From the NCBI RefSeq assembly GCF_016093545.1, contig NZ_JADKYX010000010.1:157824-221823 (forward strand): 64,000 bases of DNA, read 5' to 3'. Below are positions 16,828 to 25,260 of the stretch, piece after piece. This stretch comes from Massilia rhizosphaerae (GTDB lineage: Bacteria; Pseudomonadota; Gammaproteobacteria; Burkholderiales; Burkholderiaceae_D). Every line of letters starts with the position of its first letter. Position 1 is the stretch's first letter. The translations under genes and the position numbers were made by a program. Below the pieces are notes generated by a model, which saw nothing but the letters and a program-made list of their open reading frames with translations, did no database searches and had not been told where the DNA came from.

Positions 16828-18123
16828 TTACACGATCCCGCTGCCGCTCGCCCCCGCCTTGGCCGGACGGTTTGCCGCCGCGCGGTCGCGGTAGCCGCTC
16901 TCCCGGTAGCATGCCACCGGGTCCGCCGCGCCGCCCGCGCGCACGCGCGCCATCGCGAGGATCGGCGACACGTCCGTGCGGAACGCGGCCTTGAGCGCCT
17001 GCGCGCACGACAGCACGTCGTTGGCTTCCTGCAGCGCGGCCAGCTCGGCGCGGTCGACGAGCGCCGCCTGTACGTATGCGCGCTGCACCTCGACGGCGCT
17101 GCTCATCAGGCTTTCGATGGGGTCCGTCACGTTGTGCGACTGGTCCAGCATGTACGCCGGCGCGAACGACGGGCCTTCGCGCAGCGCGGCGTCGGCCAGC
17201 TCGTTGAAGACCAGGAACAGCTGGAACGGATTGATCGAACCCGAATCCAGGTCGTCGTCGCCGTATTTGCTGTCGTTGAAATGGAAGCCGCCCAGCTTGC
17301 CGAACTGCGCGAGGCGCGCGACGATCATCTCGATGTTCGTGTTCGGCGCGTGGTGGCCCAGGTCGACGAGGCATTTCGCCTTGGGCCCCAGCGCCGTCGC
17401 GCACGCGAAGCTCGTGCCCCAGTCGGCGATGGTCGTGGCGTAGAAGGCCGGCTCGAACAGCTTGTGCTCGATGAAGACGTTCCAGTCGTCCGGCAGCGCG
17501 GCGTAGATCGAGCACATGCTGTCCAGGTAGCGTTCCAGCGCGCCGCGCAGATTGTGCTGGCCGGGGAAGTTGGCGCCGTCGCCGACCCACACGGTCAGCG
17601 CCTTCGACCCGAGCGCGCGGCCCAGTTCGATGCAGTCGATGTTGTGGGCGACGGCCTGCGCGCGGGTGGCGCTGCTGGTGGCCGTCAGGCTGCCGTATTT
17701 ATACGTGTGTTCCTGGCTCTGCTGGTCCTGGAAGGTGTTCGAGTTCACGGCGTCGAATGCGAGACCCAGCGCATCCGCCTGCTGGCGCAGCTCGTTCGCG
17801 TCCGTCGGCCGGTCCCACGGGAAGTGCAGCGACACGGACGGCGTCGCGCGCGTGAGCTGGTTGATCGCGGCGCAGTCGTCCAGTTTCTCGAACACGTTGC
17901 GCGGCTCGCCGCGGCCGGGAAAGCGCGCGAAGCGGGTGCCGCCCGTGCCCACGCCCCAGCTGGGCACGGCCACGGCGAAGCGCTGCGCGAGCGCCGTCAG
18001 CGCCTCGATGTCCCGGCCGCGCCGCGCCAGCATGCTGCCCAGCGCGTCATAATCGGCCTGCAGCCCGGACGCGAGCTTGTCGTTGTGTGCCGCCACCAGT
18101 CCGGCATCGATGAGGGTCGTCAT
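16828..18123 (-). CDS. rhaI: L-rhamnose isomerase (Pseudomonas/rhizobial RhaI type)
   Basis: A 431-residue cytosolic TIM-barrel isomerase converting L-rhamnose to L-rhamnulose. It belongs to the xylose-isomerase-like type known from Pseudomonas stutzeri and rhizobia, not the E. coli RhaA type. Metal-ligand blocks seen are FIEHKLFEPAFY (Glu), LVDLGHHAPNTN (Asp/His) and FHFNDSKYGDDDLD (Asp). VNSNTFQDQQSQEHTYKYGS is a strong family signature. The ATG at 18123 has GGAGACGAC. It lies 77 bases after rhaD and 70 before GH106. Confidence 0.95.
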   Translation of the reverse strand: MTTLIDAGLVAAHNDKLASGLQADYDALGSMLARRGRDIEALTALAQRFAVAVPSWGVGTGGTRFARFPGRGEPRNVFEKLDDCAAINQLTRATPSVSLHFPWDRPTDANELRQQADALGLAFDAVNSNTFQDQQSQEHTYKYGSLTATSSATRAQAVAHNIDCIELGRALGSKALTVWVGDGANFPGQHNLRGALERYLDSMCSIYAALPDDWNVFIEHKLFEPAFYATTIADWGTSFACATALGPKAKCLVDLGHHAPNTNIEMIVARLAQFGKLGGFHFNDSKYGDDDLDSGSINPFQLFLVFNELADAALREGPSFAPAYMLDQSHNVTDPIESLMSSAVEVQRAYVQAALVDRAELAALQEANDVLSCAQALKAAFRTDVSPILAMARVRAGGAADPVACYRESGYRDRAAANRPAKAGASGSGIV

Positions 18124-18180
18124 GTCGTCTCCTGTCGTCGGCGGCGCCGCGACCTGCGGCACCGCGCGTTTTTTTGAATA

Positions 18181-18212
18181 TATCTTATCGCGTGAATATC
18201 TTATCGCGTGAA
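18181..18212. repeat. 16-bp tandem duplication across the rhaD stop codon
   Basis: TATCTTATCGCGTGAA occurs twice head to tail (18181-18196 and 18197-18212). On the coding strand this doubles the last codons of rhaD (Phe-Thr-Arg) and its TAA. Only the first stop is used; the second copy is untranslated. It looks like a recent slippage duplication and has no evident function. Confidence 0.85.
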
Positions 18213-20309
18213 CGCCGCCGCGTTGCCGGCATCGACGTTCAGCACGTTGCCCGTGCTCTTGCCCGACTTTTCGCTGGCGAAGAAATACACGGCTTCGGCG
18301 ATATCTTCCGGGAACACGCTCTTTTTCAGCATGCTGCGCTTGCGGTAGAACTCCTCGACGTCGTCCAGGTCGATCTTGTTGGACGCCGCGCGCTCTTCCT
18401 TCCACTTGCCGTCCCAGATGCGCGAGCCGCGGATGACGGCGTCCGGATTGACGACGTTGACGCGGATGCCGTGCTCCGCGCCTTCCAGCGCGATGCAGCG
18501 GGCCAGGTGGATCTCGGCCGCCTTCGCCGTGCAGTAGGCGGACGCGCCGGCGGAGGCGACGAGGCCGTTCTTGCTGCCCACGAAGATGATGCTGCCGCCC
18601 AGGCGCTGCTGCTTCATGATCTGGAACGCGTTGCGGCTGACGAGGAAGTAGCCGGTGACGAGGATGTCCTGGTTGCGCTTCCAGACGTCCAGCGACGTCT
18701 CGTCCAGCGGCGCGGCCGACGCGATGCCGGCGTTCGACACGAGCAGGTCGACGCCGCCGAAACGCAGCGCGGCGGCGGCGAGCATGCCGCCCACCTCGTC
18801 CTCGCTCGTGACGTTGGCCTGCACGATCGCGACGTTGTCGCCGCCGGCCACCTTGACGAGGTCCTGGCGGGCCGCGTCCAGCGCATCGCCGTCGATATCG
18901 GTCAGCATCACGCACGCGCCTTCCTGCAGCAGCTGGCGCGCCACGGCCTGGCCGATGCCGCCCGCGCCGCCCGTCACGAGCGCGATGCGGCCCGCGAGGC
19001 TCTTCGGCTTGGGCATGCGCTGCAGCTTCGCCTCTTCCAGCAGCCAGTATTCGATGTCGAACGCTTCCTGTTCCGGCAGGCCGACGTATTCGTCGACGCC
19101 GTTCGCGCCGCGCATCACGTTGATCGCGTTGACGTAGAATTCGCCCGCGATGCGCGCCGTCGCCTTGTCCTTCGCGAACGACAGCATGCCCACGCCCGGG
19201 ATCAGGTAGATGATCGGATTCGCGTCGCGGACCTTCGGCGAGGTGGCGCGCTTGCAGCGCTCGTAGTACGCCGTGTAGTCGGCGCGGTAATCGCTCAATG
19301 CCTGATCGAGGCCACCCACCAGACGATCGAAATCGGGCGCGGCCGGATCGAAGTCGAGCACCAGCGGACGGATCTTCGTGCGCAGGAAGTGGTCCGGGCA
19401 CGAGGTGCCCAGCGCGGCCAGCGGCGCCAGGTCGGCGCTGCAGACGAATTCCAGCACGGCGTCGGAATCGTCGAAGTGACCGAGCTTGTACTCCTGCTGG
19501 CTGATCTTCCCGCGCAGCAGCGGCATCAGGCGGGTGACGAGGGCCGCGCGCGCGTCGGCCGCCAAGGGCGTGGCGACCTGGCCGCCGAACACGGGCTGCT
19601 TCACGTTCGCGTCCAGCCATTCCTCGGCGCGCTTGATCATCGCCAGCGTCGTCTCGTAGCACGACTTGGCGGTGTCGCCCCAGGTGAACAGGCCGTGGCC
19701 TTCCAGGATGATGCCCTTCAGGTGCGGCTGTTCCTGCGACAGCTTCTCCAGTTTCAGCCCGAGGTCGTAGCCGGGACGCTGCCACGGCAGCCATCCCAGT
19801 TCGCCCTCGAAGATCTTGTCGGTCAGCGCGCGGCTGTTCCTGCACGCGGCGATCGCGATGACCGCGTCGGGATGCATGTGGTCGACGTGTCGACGCGCGA
19901 TGTAGGCATGCAGCGGCGTGTCGATCGACGCCGCGCGCGGGTTCAGGTTGAACGTGCAGTGCGGCAGGTAGCCGACCATCTCGTCCTCGTGTGCGAGGCC
20001 GCGGTAGCGCGCCTTCAGGGCCTGCAGCTTGTCCATGTACAGGGTCGAAAAGCCGTCCAGCTTGATCGAACCCAGGTCGCCGCCCGAGCCCTTCACCCAC
20101 AACACCTCGACCTGCTCGCCGCTGAGCGGATCCGTCATCGCGATCTTGGCCGACGTATTGCCGCCGCCGAAGTTCGTGATGCGCAGGTCGGAACCGAGCA
20201 GGTTGGAACGGTACAGCAGTAGTTCCGGTTCGCTCAGCGTTGCCGCGTGCTGGTCGTCCCAGCGCGACGCGATCGGTTCCTTGTGCCTAGTGTCGCTCAT
20301 TGCACCCAT
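18201..20309 (-). CDS. rhaD: Bifunctional rhamnulose-1-phosphate aldolase / lactaldehyde dehydrogenase-type SDR
   Basis: A 702-residue two-domain cytosolic enzyme. Residues about 1-430 are a class II aldolase that splits rhamnulose-1-phosphate into dihydroxyacetone phosphate and lactaldehyde. FGGGNTSAK, the His-rich HVDHMHPDAV and EGHGLFTWG match the substrate and zinc sites. The C-terminal third is a short-chain dehydrogenase with TGGAGGIG, VSNAGI and the YCTAK active site, expected to act on the lactaldehyde. The start ATG at 20309 is favoured by GGAGAG six bases upstream; ATG 20300 is possible. It is the first gene of the minus-strand rhamnose run. Confidence 0.95.
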   Translation of the reverse strand: MGAMSDTRHKEPIASRWDDQHAATLSEPELLLYRSNLLGSDLRITNFGGGNTSAKIAMTDPLSGEQVEVLWVKGSGGDLGSIKLDGFSTLYMDKLQALKARYRGLAHEDEMVGYLPHCTFNLNPRAASIDTPLHAYIARRHVDHMHPDAVIAIAACRNSRALTDKIFEGELGWLPWQRPGYDLGLKLEKLSQEQPHLKGIILEGHGLFTWGDTAKSCYETTLAMIKRAEEWLDANVKQPVFGGQVATPLAADARAALVTRLMPLLRGKISQQEYKLGHFDDSDAVLEFVCSADLAPLAALGTSCPDHFLRTKIRPLVLDFDPAAPDFDRLVGGLDQALSDYRADYTAYYERCKRATSPKVRDANPIIYLIPGVGMLSFAKDKATARIAGEFYVNAINVMRGANGVDEYVGLPEQEAFDIEYWLLEEAKLQRMPKPKSLAGRIALVTGGAGGIGQAVARQLLQEGACVMLTDIDGDALDAARQDLVKVAGGDNVAIVQANVTSEDEVGGMLAAAALRFGGVDLLVSNAGIASAAPLDETSLDVWKRNQDILVTGYFLVSRNAFQIMKQQRLGGSIIFVGSKNGLVASAGASAYCTAKAAEIHLARCIALEGAEHGIRVNVVNPDAVIRGSRIWDGKWKEERAASNKIDLDDVEEFYRKRSMLKKSVFPEDIAEAVYFFASEKSGKSTGNVLNVDAGNAAAFTR

Positions 20310-20650
20310 TAATAACTCTCCATATGCGTTGTGTGTCGTCGCTCGACGGCGATCCCGTCTCCTTCGGCCGCCGTGGCGCTCCACGGTCGCGGCATCCGGC
20401 ACAGTAGAATTCAGCGGCCCAAGCAGTGTCAACGCGGAATCGCTCAACATCGTGAGCAAGAACGATTTAATCATCCGGTTGATCGAAACGCGCGTTTGCG
20501 CGCTGCCGGACGGCCAAATAATCAATTGTTTGATCATTTAACGATTGACGACCTTTCAACTCCTCATTACTCTTTTTCCCAGACAGCGCGGCCACCGGCA
20601 AGACGCTGTTCCGCCGCAACACAAAAACAGACGGCATCAGGAGGAGACAA
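20310..20650. promoter_or_regulatory. Divergent rhaD/rhaR control region
   Basis: This 341-bp gap separates the two divergent rhamnose operons and must hold both promoters. It is locally AT-rich near 20460-20570. Inverted repeats visible are AATCAA-TTGT-TTGATC (20520-20535, 11 of 12 arm bases paired) and GCTCA-N6-TGAGC (20442-20457). A second TTGATC lies near 20478. The TTGATC repeats are candidate sites for the DeoR-type RhaR encoded next door. No open reading frame in it looks real. Confidence 0.5.
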
Positions 20651-21553
20651 ATGGTGAATCACAAACGCCGCAAGCGTTTGCTGAAACTGCTCGCCGAGCA
20701 TCAGACGGCGACGGTCCAGCAGCTCGTCGAATGGCTCAACGCGTCGCCGGCGACGGTCCGGCGCGACATCAGCTGGCTCGCAGCCCGCAACCTGCTCACC
20801 CGCACCCGTGGCGGCGCGGAGAACCTGCTTCCCAAGAAGCGCCAGTTCCCGCTGTCGAGCGAAACGTTCCAGAACAACATCCAGTGCTATGCCGCCCGCA
20901 AGCGGGCCATCGCGCGCCACGCGGCCGGCATGTGCACGGAAGGCGAAACGATCATCATCAACGGCGGCACGACGACGTTCATGATGGCCGAGTTCCTGGC
21001 CGATAAACATCTGAAGATCCTGACCAATTCGTTCCTGATGGCCGAGCGCCTGCTCGTCTCCAGCGAGAACGAGATCATCGTCCCGGGCGGGAAAGTCTAC
21101 CGCGAGCAGAACGTGATCCTGTCGCCGTTCGACAACGACATCACCCAGCACCACTACGCCGGCAAGATGTTCATGAGCGTCTACGGCCTGTCCCTGCTGG
21201 GCCTCATGGAAGCGGACCCGCTGCTGATCCAGGCCGAGAAGCGCCTGATCAGCCAGGCCGAGGAACTGATCGTGCTGGCCGACAGCTCCAAGTTCGCGCG
21301 CAAGGCGGGCCTGATTTTGTGCGGCCTCGATCGCGTGTCGACCGTCATCACGGACACGGGCGCCTCCGACAAGGCCGTGCAAACGCTCGAACAATACGGC
21401 GTCAAGGTCGTCACCGTCGAACCCGACGAAGTGGCGCCGGACGTCGGTGCACCTTTTTTTAACCCGCAGTTCGACCTGCAGTCGGCCGCGCTGTTCCACC
21501 TGGACGCGCAGCTCGACCCGCGGCTGGATTCGCAACTGGAGGCCGCGCATTGA
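20651..21553 (+). CDS. rhaR: DeoR-family regulator of rhamnose genes
   Basis: A 300-residue DeoR-type transcription factor. The N-terminal winged helix-turn-helix is at about residues 15-45 (TVQQLVEWLNASPATVRRDI). The sugar-phosphate sensing domain includes IIINGGTTTFMMAEFL, ILTNSFLMAERLL and VLADSSKFARKAGL. In Rhizobium the same order, rhaR-S-T-P-Q-U-K, has a DeoR-type repressor (RhaR) controlling rhamnose uptake, so the call rests on family plus synteny. It has a strong ribosome site AGGAGGAGACAA before ATG 20651. An acidic, leucine-rich tail (last 40 residues) is longer than usual. Its stop overlaps the TTG start of rhaS. Confidence 0.92.
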   Translation: MVNHKRRKRLLKLLAEHQTATVQQLVEWLNASPATVRRDISWLAARNLLTRTRGGAENLLPKKRQFPLSSETFQNNIQCYAARKRAIARHAAGMCTEGETIIINGGTTTFMMAEFLADKHLKILTNSFLMAERLLVSSENEIIVPGGKVYREQNVILSPFDNDITQHHYAGKMFMSVYGLSLLGLMEADPLLIQAEKRLISQAEELIVLADSSKFARKAGLILCGLDRVSTVITDTGASDKAVQTLEQYGVKVVTVEPDEVAPDVGAPFFNPQFDLQSAALFHLDAQLDPRLDSQLEAAH

Positions 21554-22557
21554 AAGTCAAACACCTGTTGGTCGCGCTGGCGGCCGTCGGCATCGTGGCC
21601 GGCCTTGCGGCCTGCGGCCAGAAGAAGCCTGAAAAGACGCGCATCGCGATGGTCGTCAAGAACCTCGGCAACGGCTTTTTCGACGCGGCCCACACGGGCG
21701 CCGACGAAGCCGCGAAGCAGCTCGGGGACGTCGAGGTGATCTACACCGGCCCGACGACGCCCAGCGCCGAGGGCCAGATCGAGATCATCAACTCGCTGAT
21801 CAGCCAGAAGGTCGACGCCATCGTCATCTCCGCCAACGACCCCAACGCGCTGGTGCCGATCGCGAAGAAGGCGATGCAGCGCGGGATCAAGGTCGTCTCG
21901 TTCGACAGCGGCATCGCGCCCGAGGGCCGCCAGATGCAGCTGGATCCGTCGAACGCGGACCTGATCGGCGCAAAGCTGATCCAGATGGCGGCCGACGAGA
22001 GCGGCGGCGCGGGCGAGATCGCGATCCTGTCCGCCTCGGCCCAGGCCACGAACCAGAACATCTGGATCGGCGTGATGAAGAAGGTTCTGGAGAAGCCCGA
22101 GCACGCCAAGCTCAAGCTGGTGGCGACCGTGTACGGCGACGACCAGTCCGACAAGAGCTACCGCGAAGCGATCGGCCTGCTGCGCAGCCACCCGGATCTG
22201 AAGGTCATCATCGCCCCGACCACGGTGGGCATCGTCGCCGCCAGCAAGGCGGTGGCCGACGAACACCTGATCGGCAAGGTCTACGTGACGGGCCTCGGCC
22301 TGCCGTCCGAAATGGCGGGCCACGTGAAGAGCGGCGCCGTGAAGGAATTCGCGATCTGGAACCCGATCGACCTGGGCTACGCGGCCACGTACGCCGCCGA
22401 CCAGTTCGTGAAGGGCAAGGCCGAGGCGAAGCCGGGCGCCAGCGTGTCCGTCGGACGCCTGGGCAGCGTGACGCTGGACGCCAACCGCGAAGCCGCGCTG
22501 GGCCCGCCGTTCACGTACGACGCGACCAACGTCGACAAGTTCGCGAAGCTGTTCTAA
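21550..22557 (+). CDS. rhaS: Rhamnose ABC transporter substrate-binding lipoprotein
   Basis: A 335-residue periplasmic-binding protein of the type 1 (LacI/RbsB-like) class. It is a lipoprotein by its lipobox LAAC (Cys22). RIAMVVKNLGNGFFDAAH opens the first lobe, IVISANDPNALVP and VVSFDSGIAPEGRQM are the hinge and ligand strands, and IIAPTTVGIVAASKAV lies in the second lobe. It would deliver L-rhamnose to RhaT/P/Q. The start is an unusual TTG that overlaps the rhaR stop as TTGA. A folded repeat element of about 90 bp separates it from rhaT. Confidence 0.93.
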   Translation: MKVKHLLVALAAVGIVAGLAACGQKKPEKTRIAMVVKNLGNGFFDAAHTGADEAAKQLGDVEVIYTGPTTPSAEGQIEIINSLISQKVDAIVISANDPNALVPIAKKAMQRGIKVVSFDSGIAPEGRQMQLDPSNADLIGAKLIQMAADESGGAGEIAILSASAQATNQNIWIGVMKKVLEKPEHAKLKLVATVYGDDQSDKSYREAIGLLRSHPDLKVIIAPTTVGIVAASKAVADEHLIGKVYVTGLGLPSEMAGHVKSGAVKEFAIWNPIDLGYAATYAADQFVKGKAEAKPGASVSVGRLGSVTLDANREAALGPPFTYDATNVDKFAKLF

Positions 22558-22570
22558 GAGCTTATCCGAG

Positions 22571-22660
22571 TAGGGTGGGCGGCCCCCCGCCCACCAAACG
22601 TATGCGTCGCCGTAACGCATGGTGGGCACAGGGGTGCCCACCCCACTGGGATACCCTCTA
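22571..22660. repeat. Intergenic triple-hairpin repeat element between rhaS and rhaT
   Basis: Three successive perfect stems: GGTGGGCGG/CCGCCCACC (22574-22582 with 22587-22595), ATGCGT/ACGCAT (22602-22607 with 22615-22620) and GGTGGGCAC/GTGCCCACC (22621-22629 with 22634-22642). TAGGGT at the left and ACCCTCTA at the right form a rough outer pairing. The GGTGGGC motif thus occurs in both outer stems. The layout resembles dispersed intergenic REP/MITE-like elements common in this bacterial group. Inside the operon it could reduce transporter mRNA relative to rhaS. Confidence 0.65.
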
Positions 22661-22714
22661 AGCCGTACGTAAAAAAACACGGTCGTTCATGCGCCAACAA
22701 ATACGCATTTCCTT

Positions 22715-24265
22715 ATGCCAGCCACCTACACTCCAAGCCCCGAAGCTGATGCGCCCCCGGTCCTGCAACTGACCGGCATCAGCAAACGCTTCAACGGCAT
22801 CCACGCCCTGAACGGCGTGAACATCACGATCCGCGCCGGCGAATGCATGGCCCTGGTCGGAGAGAACGGCGCCGGCAAGTCCACGCTCGTCAAGACCCTC
22901 ACCGGCATCTACCGGCCCGACGCCGGCGCGATGGCGCTGGACGGCCGCGCCGTGTCGTTCGCGAGCCCGCAGGAAGCGATGGCCGCCGGGATCACGGCCG
23001 TGCACCAGGAAACCGTCATGTTCGACGAATTGTCGGTGGCCGAGAACATCTACGTCGGCCGCCAGCCCGTGCGGGCGGGACGCATCGACTGGGGCCGCAT
23101 CGAGGCCGAGGCAGAGGCCCTGTTCGCCCGGCTGGAAGTCGCGCTGCCCGTCAAGGCGCGGGTGAAGGACCTGTCCGTCGCCCAGCGCCACTTCGTCGAA
23201 ATCGCCCGCGCCCTCGCCCAGGATGCGCGCGTCGTCATCATGGACGAGCCGACGGCCGCCCTGTCGCAGCGCGAGATCCGCGAGCTGTATCGCATCATCG
23301 AACAACTCAAGGCCGCCGGCACGGCCGTCATCTTCATCTCGCACAAATTCGACGAGATCTTCGAAGTGGCCGACTGCTACACCGTGCTGCGCGACGGCCA
23401 GTTCGTCGCCGAGGGGCGCCTGGCCGACATCACGGAGCAGGAACTGGTCGCGCTGATGGTGGGCCGCGCCGTGCACCAGGCCTACCCGAAGCTCGACGCC
23501 GAGATCGGCGCGCCGCTGCTCGTCGTGCAGAACCTGTCGCACCCCACCGAATTCGACGACGTCAGCTTCACCCTGCGGCGCGGCGAGATCCTCGGCTTCT
23601 ACGGACTGGTCGGCGCCGGCCGCTCGGAAGTGATGCAGGCCCTGTTCGGCCTGACGCCGGACGTCACCGGCTGCATCACGCTGGACGGCAAGCCGGTGAC
23701 GCCGCGCTCGCCCAGCGACGCGATCCGGCTCGGCCTCGCCTACGTGCCGGAAGACCGCCAGCACCACGGCGCCCACCTCACGCTGCCGATCCAGCACAAC
23801 ATCACGCTGCCGATCCTGTCGCGCCTCGGCTTCTTCCTGCGCCGCCACGCGAAGCAGGAAACCGCCATCGCGCGCCATTTCGCGGAACAGCTGGAGCTTA
23901 AGGCGAGCCACCTCACGCAGCACGTGGCCGAGCTCTCCGGCGGCAACCAGCAGAAGGTCGTCCTCGGCAAATGGCTGGCGACGGATCCGAAAGTGATCAT
24001 CCTCGACGAGCCGACGAAGGGCATCGACATCGGCTCGAAAGCGGCCGTGCACCGTTTCATCGGCCAGCTGGTGGCGCGCGGCCTGTCCGTGATCCTCGTG
24101 TCGTCCGAACTGCCGGAAGTGCTGGGCATGGCGGACCGCATCGTCGTCATGCACCACGGCCGCGTGCAGCGCGAATTCCTGCGCGGCGAGGCGACGCCGG
24201 AAGCCGTCGTCGCCGCCGCCTCGGGCCTGGCCCTCGACCCAACCACGGCACCGGAGGCCGCATGA
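22715..24265 (+). CDS. rhaT: Rhamnose ABC transporter ATP-binding protein
   Basis: A 516-residue sugar-importer ATPase with two fused nucleotide-binding domains. Domain one has Walker A GENGAGKST (49-57), the signature region LSVAQRHFVEIARAL and Walker B VVIMDEP. Domain two has a degenerate Walker A GLVGAGRSE, signature LSGGNQQKVVLGKWL and VIILDEPTKGID. This asymmetry is normal for ribose/rhamnose-type importers. No clear ribosome site precedes the ATG at 22715. The stop overlaps the start of rhaP as ATGA. Confidence 0.95.
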   Translation: MPATYTPSPEADAPPVLQLTGISKRFNGIHALNGVNITIRAGECMALVGENGAGKSTLVKTLTGIYRPDAGAMALDGRAVSFASPQEAMAAGITAVHQETVMFDELSVAENIYVGRQPVRAGRIDWGRIEAEAEALFARLEVALPVKARVKDLSVAQRHFVEIARALAQDARVVIMDEPTAALSQREIRELYRIIEQLKAAGTAVIFISHKFDEIFEVADCYTVLRDGQFVAEGRLADITEQELVALMVGRAVHQAYPKLDAEIGAPLLVVQNLSHPTEFDDVSFTLRRGEILGFYGLVGAGRSEVMQALFGLTPDVTGCITLDGKPVTPRSPSDAIRLGLAYVPEDRQHHGAHLTLPIQHNITLPILSRLGFFLRRHAKQETAIARHFAEQLELKASHLTQHVAELSGGNQQKVVLGKWLATDPKVIILDEPTKGIDIGSKAAVHRFIGQLVARGLSVILVSSELPEVLGMADRIVVMHHGRVQREFLRGEATPEAVVAAASGLALDPTTAPEAA

Positions 24266-25260
24266 ACCTCTTCAAGCAAAGAGAACCGCTGCTGGCCGCG
24301 ATGATCGTGCTGCTGGTGCTGGCCGTCGGCCTGCGCGAGCCCGCGTTCCTTTCCCTCGATTCGCTGGCCAACGTCGTCACCGACAGCACCTTGCTCGTGA
24401 TGCTGGCGCTGACGCAGATGCTCGTCATCGTCACGCGCGGCGTGGACCTGTCCGTCGCGTCGAACCTGGCGCTGTCCGGCATGGTCGCCGCGATGCTCGG
24501 CGCCCACGTGCCCGGCCTGCCGCTGCCCGTCATCATGCTGGCCGCCGTCGGCACGGGCCTCTTGCTCGGTCTCGTCAACGGCTGGCTGATCGGCTACCTG
24601 GAACTGCCGCCCATCGTCGTCACGTTGGGCACGATGAGCGTCTACCGCGGCGCCGTGTTCGTGCTGTCCGGCGGCGCGTGGGTGTCGGCGCACCAGATGC
24701 CCGCCCACTTCATCGCGTTCCCGCTGGACAGCCTACTCGGCCTGCCGCACCTCGTGTGGATCGCGGCCGGCACGGTCGCCGTCATGGCCTGGGTGGCACG
24801 GAGCACCCGCTTCGGGCGCGACCTGTACGCCATCGGCAATGCGCCGCAGTGCGCCGGCTACATCGGCATCGCCAGCAACAAGCGCCTGCTGTGGACGTAC
24901 GCGCTGTCCGGCGCCGTCGCGGGTCTGTGCGGCTACCTGTGGGTGGCGCGCTATGCCGTCGCCTACACGGAGATCGCCTACGGCTTCGAATTCACCGTGA
25001 TCGCCGCGTGCGTGATCGGGGGCGTTTCCATCGGCGGCGGCGTCGGCACGGTGCTCGGCGCCACCCTGGGCGCCCTGTTCCTCACCGTGATCGGCAACGC
25101 GCTGCCCGTGCTGCAAGTCTCGCCGTTCTGGCAGAGCGCCCTCACCGGCCTCGTGATCCTCGTCGCCGTCCTGATCAACGCCCGCGGCGCCGGCCGCCGC
25201 AGCCGCCAGATCCTGCCGCTGCACGGCACCGAGGCCCAACCCAACCGGAGTGCCGCGTGA
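24262..25260 (+). CDS. rhaP: Rhamnose ABC transporter permease 1
   Basis: A 332-residue inner-membrane permease of the BPD_transp_2 (ribose-type) family, with about nine hydrophobic segments. VIVTRGVDLSVASNLALSG and the cytoplasmic loop RFGRDLYAIGNAPQCAGYIGI, which contacts the ATPase, are typical, as is IGGVSIGGGVGTVLGA. It pairs with RhaQ as a heterodimeric channel. It overlaps rhaT by ATGA, and rhaQ overlaps it by GTGA. Confidence 0.94.
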   Translation: MNLFKQREPLLAAMIVLLVLAVGLREPAFLSLDSLANVVTDSTLLVMLALTQMLVIVTRGVDLSVASNLALSGMVAAMLGAHVPGLPLPVIMLAAVGTGLLLGLVNGWLIGYLELPPIVVTLGTMSVYRGAVFVLSGGAWVSAHQMPAHFIAFPLDSLLGLPHLVWIAAGTVAVMAWVARSTRFGRDLYAIGNAPQCAGYIGIASNKRLLWTYALSGAVAGLCGYLWVARYAVAYTEIAYGFEFTVIAACVIGGVSIGGGVGTVLGATLGALFLTVIGNALPVLQVSPFWQSALTGLVILVAVLINARGAGRRSRQILPLHGTEAQPNRSAA

